The notes under the pieces: generated by a model
Databases searched by the model: none
Told to the model about the DNA's origin: nothing
Seen by the model: the letters and a program-made list of their open reading frames with translations, nothing else
Assembly: GCA_016873755.1 (NCBI GenBank)
Contig: VGWB01000010.1
Coordinates: 1 to 38,831 of the forward strand
Direction: 5' to 3'
Length of the DNA stretch: 38,831 bases
From: Ignavibacteria bacterium
GTDB taxonomy: Bacteria; Bacteroidota; Ignavibacteria; UBA10030
Position numbers and translations under genes: made by a program
Shown here: one piece after another, positions 32,785 through 38,831 of the stretch
How the letters are laid out: every line of letters starts with the position of its first letter
Numbering within the stretch: the stretch's first letter is position 1

Positions 32785-34617
32785 CTATGGCCTCACAAGA
32801 AGATAGCCCTGCATTTCCTGATGCAGGGCGGAGCAAAAGTTCGTGCAGTAGAAGGGGAAAACGCCTTGCTTGTCTGCCACAAACTCTATTGTCTTTGTCT
32901 CGCCGGGATCAGCCACGATGTTCAGGTTGTACTCATTCAATCCGAATCCGTGCAATTCGTCGGTCGTCTGCTCGATGTTCGTCAAATAGATGGTCACTCT
33001 ATCCCCTTTGTTCACCTCGATCTTCCACGGCTCGAAGCTTGACCGAACGGCGATCATATAGACTTCGACGTTCCTCCCGTTGCGTACTATTCTTGCATCC
33101 TTGATATCCCAGATCGCCTTCGGATTCTTGTTCTCCTCCTTCGGATACACTTCGATCGGTTTCAGCTTGTCTGCCTTGATAATCTGGGCATAGTGAGGCT
33201 CCGGTTCGGTGAATGCATCGAGAAGCAGTGACATCTTCTCGCCACTGATATCAATGAGCTGGGAGGATTCCGGCTGAGAAGGTCCGACGCTCAGATGCCG
33301 GCCGTGTGAGAGCTTGTTGAGCGCGATGAGGTACCTGCCCGCGGGATGTTTCGTGTCTCCTTCCGCCGCCGCGAGGTGACCGATATTGTACGAGACTGGA
33401 ATCTTGTCCAGAACCTCCCACGTTCCAAGCTTCCACTTCGCCACGGCGCTCTCGACGAAGAGGGAAGTGTAGGCATGCCCTTGGTCGTCGAACTGTGTGT
33501 GAAGCGGTCCCAGGCCGACACCCACCTCCGCGTCTTTGACGGCGTCATAGTTCAGGACGGGAATCCCGTCTTCGTTGCCGGTGAAATCCTTCTTTTCGAT
33601 CGCCATCAACATCTTCTCGAAGTTGAAAACCGATGTAATCCCTTGAAGCTTACCGCTCGCGATAATGTGTTTCCCGTCCGGACTCACATCCACGCCGTGG
33701 GGCGATTTCGCAGCCGGGATGAGATATACGACGCCGGAAACGTCTCTGGGATCAATGACCTTGGCACCGCCGATCATCTTGAACTTCCCGTCCTTCAGAG
33801 CTTTCTCAGCCGCACGCCAGTTTACGGCCGCCACGTAGTCCCTATCCTTCTGAGACGCTGTCTCCTCCAGTCTCCCAATCGCTCGTTCCGAGTTATAGCA
33901 CGTCCAGAATCCCCATTCCTTGCTTGGACCCTTTCCCGCGTCTCCCAGGTCGTAGTTGAACGGAGGCATCAGTACCTCCCATCCGAGGGACATCTTCCCG
34001 CTCTTTGCGTCAACCGCGATACCCGCAACGACACCTTTGTATTTCGTCGCATAATCCTCGATCTTCTCGTATGTGCCGCGGGGCAAGGGAATCGAGAATC
34101 GTGAGCCGGCGAGGACATACTCGGTATTCTCTGTGACAAACGACGAACAGTGGTTGCCTGAGACATTAGGGATGGGACCGAGGATCTCCTTAGTTTTGAA
34201 ATCCCTCAAGTCGATGCGCGCCATACGATTGTTGGCATTGTCGGAAATGAAGAGCCACCGGCCATCGTAATCGCCGTCCGTCTCACTAAGGGATGGGTGG
34301 TGAGCATCGCCCCAAACGAATCCCCCAAGCATCTCCTTGCTCTCCTTGTCGAATCCGTACCCGGTTGCAGGATACGGTGTGAAGACGGGAATCGTGGCGA
34401 TATGTCGCATCGACGGGATACCATAGATGTACACCTGCCCGGAGTGGCCACCCGATTTGAAGACATAGAACTCGTCGAGGTCACCCGGAGCGACATAGAC
34501 CTTTTGGGCAGCTTCCTGGACATCCGAGCGCACCCCTACTCGTCCGCGTTCGCCGCCGCAGCCTGCCAGGGCGAGAATGACTGCAAAGACCGCGGGGACA
34601 GCAAGTTTGTTGGTCAT
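32785..34617 (-). CDS. nosZ: Nitrous oxide reductase NosZ, clade II, with lipoprotein signal
   Basis: 610 residues. It reduces N2O to N2 in the periplasm. The N-terminus is a Sec lipoprotein signal, not a Tat one: AVFAVILALAGC with lipid-modified Cys20. Clade II form is supported by this and by GDAHHPSLSETDGDYDGR. CuZ histidines visible are 106, 107, 156 (SGNHCSS), 307 (SPHGVD), 373 (GPLHTQF), 414 (IGHLAA) and 475 (PEPHYAQ). The C-terminal cupredoxin has the CuA site: His556 (ELHGFGL), then FYCTNFCSALHQEM with Cys591, Cys595, His599 and Met602. All ligands are present, so it should be active. GGAGG lies 7 nt before the ATG. It is in one operon with a bc complex and its maturation genes. Confidence 0.97.
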   Translation of the reverse strand: MTNKLAVPAVFAVILALAGCGGERGRVGVRSDVQEAAQKVYVAPGDLDEFYVFKSGGHSGQVYIYGIPSMRHIATIPVFTPYPATGYGFDKESKEMLGGFVWGDAHHPSLSETDGDYDGRWLFISDNANNRMARIDLRDFKTKEILGPIPNVSGNHCSSFVTENTEYVLAGSRFSIPLPRGTYEKIEDYATKYKGVVAGIAVDAKSGKMSLGWEVLMPPFNYDLGDAGKGPSKEWGFWTCYNSERAIGRLEETASQKDRDYVAAVNWRAAEKALKDGKFKMIGGAKVIDPRDVSGVVYLIPAAKSPHGVDVSPDGKHIIASGKLQGITSVFNFEKMLMAIEKKDFTGNEDGIPVLNYDAVKDAEVGVGLGPLHTQFDDQGHAYTSLFVESAVAKWKLGTWEVLDKIPVSYNIGHLAAAEGDTKHPAGRYLIALNKLSHGRHLSVGPSQPESSQLIDISGEKMSLLLDAFTEPEPHYAQIIKADKLKPIEVYPKEENKNPKAIWDIKDARIVRNGRNVEVYMIAVRSSFEPWKIEVNKGDRVTIYLTNIEQTTDELHGFGLNEYNLNIVADPGETKTIEFVADKQGVFPFYCTNFCSALHQEMQGYLLVRP

Positions 34618-34695
34618 CGATGTTCCTCCATAGTGAAGTGATGATTTCTTCTCCGCGAGGCCGCAGAGGAGATGAGGTTTGTTAGATACCTCTAC

Positions 34696-35916
34696 CTATC
34701 TCTTTTCGCTCTCTTTCCGTTCTTGCTTCTTTAGCTCGTACGCATAGCGGATTTTCTCTACTGCCTCCGCTCGCTCTTCAGGAGTCAGGATGATCATCGT
34801 GGAGAGAACGACATCCATTGTACCGGTCGGGCGTGCAAGGAAGTCATCGAGTGTCCGGCCAAAGCGCGATTGCACATCCTCAACGGCGAGAGCGAGATCA
34901 GGTCCGATCTGCGCTGCAGCATCGATGCCGAGAGTTGAAACAGAGTGACACACGAAGCAGTTCTTCTTCACGAAGAAGGAGCCCGGACCCTTCAACATCC
35001 GCTCCTCTTTCTCGATTTCTTCTTTCGATGGTACATCCTTGAAATTGTGGCCGGGCACGTACTCAACAGGCGGTGCGGCTTTCTTCCAGCTCATCACCAA
35101 CATCGCCAGGGCTTGTGCATCGGAGCTTGAGAAGTTGAAATTCGGCATCACGGATTCCGGAACGATCTCCTTCGGATTCTTCAGGTGAGCCACTTGCCAG
35201 CTAAACTCAGTGGCCAGTCCCTTGACACGTTCATAGCTGAATTGCTCGGGGGCCTTGTCACCTTCGTAGGTCAGGTCCGGTCCGACAGTGCCACCTCGTC
35301 CATTGATGACGTGACAGGCACGACAGCCCTTTTCAGTCACCAGGTGTTTCGCACGATTGATGTAGGATGCACCCTTGGTCTCCCTTTCGTACCGATGGCA
35401 GGAATTGCAGTTGATCTGCATCAGCGCTTTCCTGTCGCTCACAACATAGAAATCACCGAGCTCTCTTCCCAGAAGCGGCTGCTCCCAATGCTCGACAAAT
35501 CCGTGGGCAGCATGGGTTTGGGTCGCGTAACCCTGGCCTCCGTGACACGGCGTGCAGCCGTATTTCTGAATCGGATGCTTCTCCAGAATCTCCCTTGGAT
35601 GAGCCTTGTGTGGATTCACGGCGCTCTCCATCCCTTTCCACTCAATGCCCTGGTGGCATGTTACGCACCGATCCGTGATCCCAAGGTCACCGACAAATAT
35701 CTGCTGCAGTCCTCTGGGTATAGGAGCAACACGTTCTTCACCGAACTTCTCTGCAATCACCTCTCTGAATTCAGACTGATATGCTTCCCACTCAGGCATC
35801 AGATAGATGTAGAACAAGAAGCCGGTGGTCACGAGAAGAAGGATGCTCGCGACGCTGAGAATGAGCGAGTCGTACTTCGTACCAACCAATCTCTCTTTTG
35901 ATTTCTTGTGATTCAT
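34696..35916 (-). CDS. Membrane-anchored pentahaem cytochrome c of the nos operon
   Basis: 406 residues. One N-terminal helix (about 18-39, LILSVASILLLVTTGFLFYIYL) anchors it; the rest is periplasmic. Five CxxCH haem sites: CVTCH (84-88), CTPCH (121-125), CNSCH (170-174), CRACH (198-202) and CFVCH (320-324). The last two lie in regions with VGPDLTYEGD and IGPDLA, like class I cytochrome c domains; each could have a distal Met. It follows qcrA and qcrB with a 10-nt gap, the place of cytochrome c1 in other bc operons, and precedes nosZ. The best reading is a quinol-cytochrome c subunit that accepts electrons from Rieske and gives them to NosZ. The middle residues (about 210-310) match nothing I recognise. 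Confidence 0.87.
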   Translation of the reverse strand: MNHKKSKERLVGTKYDSLILSVASILLLVTTGFLFYIYLMPEWEAYQSEFREVIAEKFGEERVAPIPRGLQQIFVGDLGITDRCVTCHQGIEWKGMESAVNPHKAHPREILEKHPIQKYGCTPCHGGQGYATQTHAAHGFVEHWEQPLLGRELGDFYVVSDRKALMQINCNSCHRYERETKGASYINRAKHLVTEKGCRACHVINGRGGTVGPDLTYEGDKAPEQFSYERVKGLATEFSWQVAHLKNPKEIVPESVMPNFNFSSSDAQALAMLVMSWKKAAPPVEYVPGHNFKDVPSKEEIEKEERMLKGPGSFFVKKNCFVCHSVSTLGIDAAAQIGPDLALAVEDVQSRFGRTLDDFLARPTGTMDVVLSTMIILTPEERAEAVEKIRYAYELKKQERKESEKR

Positions 35917-35926
35917 AGCTCTAAAG

Positions 35927-37252
35927 TCAAAAGCGAATCGGGGTCGTTGGCCACGCTTCCCACGGCCAGTAGAAATCCCAATACGGTCCCCGAAGGAACG
36001 TTCCGACGATCGTCAGCAATATGACAAACAAACAGAGAGCAAGGAAAATGAGATTCTGCCGCTTTCGCTCTGGGGCGAACCACACACCTGTGGCGTTGAT
36101 GCTCGAGCGATCGCGATACGGCCACCAGATCGCAAGAACCAAGAGTATCCCCGGCAGCAAGATGCCTCCTACAAGCGCCCCATTGAGCGTGAAGGAACCC
36201 AGCTTAATCGTCGTGTCTGTGACGATCTCCTGCAGCCACAAAAAGTACCATGGGGCCTTGGCAGGATTCGGCGTCACCGACGGGTTGGCAGGAGCCTCCA
36301 GTGGCGTCGGTACGATGATCGACGAGACCATCACCAAGAGCATCGTAACAAGCGTGACAAGCCATATCCGCCTTGAGAGATTCGGGACCGATGGGAGTGA
36401 ATTCTCTTCTTCATTCACCATCCTTGTCTGAACATGAACGGTCGTTCCGTTCGTGATACCGAGGAGGGAATAGGTTTTGGATTTGACAGGGGCAACCTGT
36501 TCCGGTTTTTGGCTGAGCGCCTCACGGTCAACCACAGCAAGACCCCCATCCTTGCGAATCCTCCACATGTGCCACGCGAACAAAGACACGAGGATCACGG
36601 GAAGGAAGAAGACGTGCAGAACGTAGAAGCGTATCAGGGTTCCCTGGTCAATCGTGTTTCCACCCAGGAGGAAATACCGGATCTTTTCCCCAACAATCGG
36701 CGCTGCACTTGCAATGTTCGTACCGACGGTTATCGCCCAATACGCCAGTTGATCCCATGGGAGCAGGTAACCCGTGAAGGAAAGCAGGAGCGTGCAGATG
36801 AGAAGAGCGAGGCCGATGATCCAATTCAGCGGACGGTTCGTTCCGACGGACCTGCCATTCTTGTATGCCCCCGTAACAAACACTCGAACCATGTGCAGGA
36901 ATACCGTGGCCACCATCAGGTGAGCGGACATTCTATGCATCGCTCGAAGAAACCATCCGAACGAAACAACGTATTCGATGTCTTTGACCGAGGCGTAGGC
37001 TCTCTCGACTGACGGCACATACAGAAACATCAGAACGATCCCGGTCACCGTCAGGATCACAAAGAGTACGAACGACATGGTTCCGAGCCAGAGGGAGTAC
37101 CACCACGAGATGCTCCCTTTAGAAACCTTGTGGGGGAACCAGTGGAGCAAGATATTCTTGACGATCGCATCTCCTGCCTCCTTGTCACTTCTTGGAATCC
37201 ATGACCAGGTGAGGCGACGATAGAGCTTCTTTGTTGATTGCACGATTTGCAT
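35927..37252 (-). CDS. qcrB: Cytochrome b subunit (b6/subunit IV-type fusion) of a bc complex
   Basis: 441 residues. Haem b ligands are His106/His120 (first helix pair) and His213/His228. Fourteen residues lie between His213 and His228, as in cytochrome b6 rather than bc1. The quinol site motif is APWYFLWLQE (about 333-342), in place of the PEWY of the bc1 complex, so the Glu is missing. The C-terminal portion resembles subunit IV in the same chain, joined by a loop of about 65 residues (235-295). It oxidises menaquinol and sends one electron to Rieske and one to haem b. It is 24 nt after qcrA and 10 nt before the cytochrome c gene. About eight helices in all. Confidence 0.92.
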   Translation of the reverse strand: MQIVQSTKKLYRRLTWSWIPRSDKEAGDAIVKNILLHWFPHKVSKGSISWWYSLWLGTMSFVLFVILTVTGIVLMFLYVPSVERAYASVKDIEYVVSFGWFLRAMHRMSAHLMVATVFLHMVRVFVTGAYKNGRSVGTNRPLNWIIGLALLICTLLLSFTGYLLPWDQLAYWAITVGTNIASAAPIVGEKIRYFLLGGNTIDQGTLIRFYVLHVFFLPVILVSLFAWHMWRIRKDGGLAVVDREALSQKPEQVAPVKSKTYSLLGITNGTTVHVQTRMVNEEENSLPSVPNLSRRIWLVTLVTMLLVMVSSIIVPTPLEAPANPSVTPNPAKAPWYFLWLQEIVTDTTIKLGSFTLNGALVGGILLPGILLVLAIWWPYRDRSSINATGVWFAPERKRQNLIFLALCLFVILLTIVGTFLRGPYWDFYWPWEAWPTTPIRF

Positions 37253-37276
37253 TGCGATTTCCCCGAGAACGCCGGA

Positions 37277-37834
37277 TCACACCGTGAGACGGAAGTTTTG
37301 CTCAACTTCTTGGCCCATGTTGACTACAAGCTGTCCGTCATCAGGCGCGATGTGGAGCCTGAACCAACGCAGCGGACGCGGAGCTGGCCCGGCGAAGTTG
37401 GTGCCATCTCCATAGAACTTGGATCCGTGGCATGGACAGTTGAATTCACCGGTGACAGTCTTCCTCTCACCGTCGATCTCAACCTGTTTGACCTGGTTAA
37501 GCTTGGTGTATTTCACCGTGCAGCCCAGGTGGGTGCAGGCGCCGGAGATCGCGTAGTACGATTCGCCTTCCCTGAAGACATACAGGCGTTTATCCTCCAG
37601 AAACGTCACACCTTCGGCGAGTTGCTGGGGGAGGCCGAGTTTGAAAACCTGAGGCGGCTCATACAGGACGTTCGGCACCAGCGAACGAATCGATTGATAT
37701 CCTAAGCCCGCGATTGCTGCGAGCACGCTTCCTACTCCGAATTTCTGAAGAAACGCCCGGCGACTTCCTGGTCGGTCCGACGCCGACGGTACAACTACAG
37801 GAGCGTTTGCATGATGCTTCCGAAAGAGCTTCAT
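37277..37834 (-). CDS. qcrA: Rieske iron-sulfur protein of a bc complex
   Basis: 185 residues. The N-terminus has a Tat-like signal (SRRAFLQKF at 24-32, then GVGSVLAAIAGLGY), the usual membrane anchor for Rieske proteins. The 2Fe-2S ligands are in CTHLGC (Cys100, His102) and CPCHGS (Cys133, His136), with Cys105 and Cys135 as the disulfide pair. APRPLRWFRL follows as the family's Pro loop. It passes electrons from quinol oxidised at cytochrome b to the cytochrome c acceptor. It is the first gene of the nos operon. The ATG at 37834 has no clear Shine-Dalgarno (an A-rich leader instead). No promoter could be placed with confidence. Confidence 0.93.
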   Translation of the reverse strand: MKLFRKHHANAPVVVPSASDRPGSRRAFLQKFGVGSVLAAIAGLGYQSIRSLVPNVLYEPPQVFKLGLPQQLAEGVTFLEDKRLYVFREGESYYAISGACTHLGCTVKYTKLNQVKQVEIDGERKTVTGEFNCPCHGSKFYGDGTNFAGPAPRPLRWFRLHIAPDDGQLVVNMGQEVEQNFRLTV

Positions 37835-37947
37835 GGCACCAGTGTTTTGTTGTGGAAAGAGTGAACATGTTGCCGGTGGAACGTAGACCGAGAGCAGGCA
37901 CCGTTTGGCAGCGCAACGCAGTGGTTTTGCGAACTCTTGAATGATGA

Positions 37948-37992
37948 GCCAACCACCACTTTCAGCAAATCAATTTTCTTGTGGCGGTTGGC
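37948..37992. repeat. Inverted repeat upstream of qcrA (stretch 37835-38135)
   Basis: GCCAACCACCAC (37948-37959) and GTGGCGGTTGGC (37981-37992) form a 12-bp stem with one G-U pair on the minus strand and a 21-nt loop. It is 114 nt before the nos operon start. There is no T-run on either side. The rest of the 301-nt gap holds TTGGCCAA (37988-37995), TCAATTGA (38042-38049), and a motif sharing AACTCTTGA (37929 and 38110), but no gene. Confidence 0.5.
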
Positions 37993-38135
37993 CAAAACCA
38001 AATCTGTGAGCAAAACCATTGAGCGACCACAATAATTCTTATCAATTGAGGGAACGGCGTGGTTACCTGATATGCGCCGATGTTTTGCGTTTCAAGGGCC
38101 CTCAACACAACTCTTGAGTGATTTGCGGCGGCAGA

Positions 38136-38831
38136 CTATTTTAGCAACAGTGCCTTTTGTACGGCGGCCTTGCCTCCAGATTCGAGTCGCAGAAAGTACA
38201 TGCCTGAGCCCAAACCGGCCGCATCGAACACAACTTGGTGTCTTACACCCGCCTGGACTTCACTGTCATACAACGTCCGCAACTCTCGCCCCAGTATATC
38301 AAATACTTGCACGACTGCCCGTCCGGTTTTTTCAACTGAGAAGCGGACCGTTGTGCTCGGGTTGAAGGGATTGGGATAGTTCTGATCCAACTCAAACTTG
38401 TATGGAATGGCTGTGAGACTCGATGCGGCGACACTCGTTGGCACCCCTGTTCTCGCGTCGATGTGATAGACGACAGCTCCCCACCCTGGAACGGTAAAGC
38501 TCACCTGATTCAATTGCGCTTGGGAGATTGTGTTCTGCGTCTCTGAGAGTACATCCAAGAAGCTGTAGGAAGTCTGAGGAGCGAGCGGCAGGGCGGAGAA
38601 ATCGACAGAGGTGGAAACTGATCCCCCGGTGAAGTTTAGAACACCGATGACAAGATTGTCCCCTGATTTGCTGTAGTATGAATACGCTGTGGTCGGTGTT
38701 GAGTTTGTCAGACGCCCCATCTGAGCGCTATTTGTCAGGTATTTTTTTCTTGCCGCGACAAGCTTCTTGACTCGTTCACGGAAACCGGCGTTGTCAACTC
38801 TTTGATATGGGGTGTAATCATACGCGGCGCC
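38136..38831 (-). CDS. C-terminus of a T9SS-secreted protein, probably a GH13 amylase-like enzyme (cut by window edge)
   Basis: 231 residues visible; the N-terminus is off the right edge, and the frame is open at 38831 in phase. The last 80 residues are a Por/T9SS type A sorting domain: YPNPFNPSTTVRFSVEKTGR, VFDILGRELRTLYD and GSGMYFLRLESGGKAAVQKALLLK. This directs outer-membrane export by the type IX system and surface attachment. In front is a beta domain (SGDNLVIGVLNFTGGSVSTS to VPGWGAVVYHI) of the kind closing alpha-amylases. The first visible residues (YTPYQRVDNAGFRERVKKLV, ARKKYL) look like the end of a GH13 barrel. The catalytic residues are outside the window, so the enzyme call is tentative while the sorting domain is certain. 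Confidence 0.68.
   Translation of the reverse strand, partial: GAAYDYTPYQRVDNAGFRERVKKLVAARKKYLTNSAQMGRLTNSTPTTAYSYYSKSGDNLVIGVLNFTGGSVSTSVDFSALPLAPQTSYSFLDVLSETQNTISQAQLNQVSFTVPGWGAVVYHIDARTGVPTSVAASSLTAIPYKFELDQNYPNPFNPSTTVRFSVEKTGRAVVQVFDILGRELRTLYDSEVQAGVRHQVVFDAAGLGSGMYFLRLESGGKAAVQKALLLK

Noticed and set aside
38030-38055. FNR/CRP-type operator near TCAATTGA
   Set aside because: The half-sites have no 4-nt gap, so the TTGAT-N4-ATCAA pattern is not met.
1-38831. CRISPR arrays, rRNA genes, tRNA genes, insertion sequences
   Set aside because: No regularly spaced direct repeats, rRNA-like stretches, tRNA cloverleafs or transposase frames were recognised.

Overview
The window reads as chromosome of a Gram-negative FCB-group bacterium, most likely Ignavibacteriota/Bacteroidota-like. 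Reasons: an LpxC-FabZ fusion, a type IX secretion (Por) C-terminal sorting domain on the last protein, promoters of the Bacteroidota form (TTG, about 20 nt, TAnnTTTG), tandem Skp-like proteins next to BamA, and a secreted-lipoprotein clade II NosZ. No species is claimed.

Layout. (1) 1-3.2 kb: the N-terminal part of mutS runs off the left edge; then comes a decayed D-Ala-D-Ala ligase-like ATP-grasp pseudogene, divergent from an intact C39-like cysteine peptidase gene. (2) 3.2-14.8 kb, all on the minus strand: a long envelope operon transcribed uppS-bamA-skp-skp-lpxD-lpxC/fabZ-lpxA-lipM-panB, many genes overlapping or almost touching, followed by surE and a phosphofructokinase with pyrophosphate-type active-site residues. 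It carries undecaprenyl carrier synthesis, outer-membrane protein assembly and lipid A synthesis. (3) 14.8-19.15 kb, plus strand: clpC with a strong promoter, a hairpin-rich leader and a terminator, then an RluE-like pseudouridine synthase and an exported beta-propeller protein. The uppS operon and clpC diverge from back-to-back promoters. (4) 19.15-19.53 kb: a gene-free segment unusually dense in inverted repeats. (5) 19.5-27.4 kb, minus strand: nrfHA (ammonia-forming nitrite reductase with its quinol dehydrogenase) and, upstream on the same strand, a 1892-residue hybrid sensor kinase with eight PAS-like units and one GAF-like unit. (6) 27.8-37.8 kb, minus strand: a ten-gene nitrous oxide respiration operon, qcrA-qcrB-pentaheme cytochrome c-nosZ-membrane protein-ywiC-like-nosD-nosF-nosL-nosY. 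(7) Right edge: the C-terminus of a secreted, probably GH13 amylase-like protein with a T9SS signal.

How it fits together. Parts 5 and 6 form an anaerobic nitrogen-respiration island. Menaquinol would feed NrfHA (nitrite to ammonium) directly, and would feed a b6-like cytochrome bc complex whose cytochrome c1 role is probably taken by a membrane-anchored pentaheme cytochrome that supplies NosZ (N2O to N2). No nitrite-to-NO or NO reductase gene lies in the window, which fits a DNRA organism that consumes N2O without full denitrification, though such genes could lie elsewhere. The giant kinase lies between the two modules and is a candidate sensor for them; that link rests on position only. The least explained items are the kinase, the NosB-position membrane protein, the 19.2-19.5 kb repeats, a possibly leaderless surE transcript, and the clpC leader.
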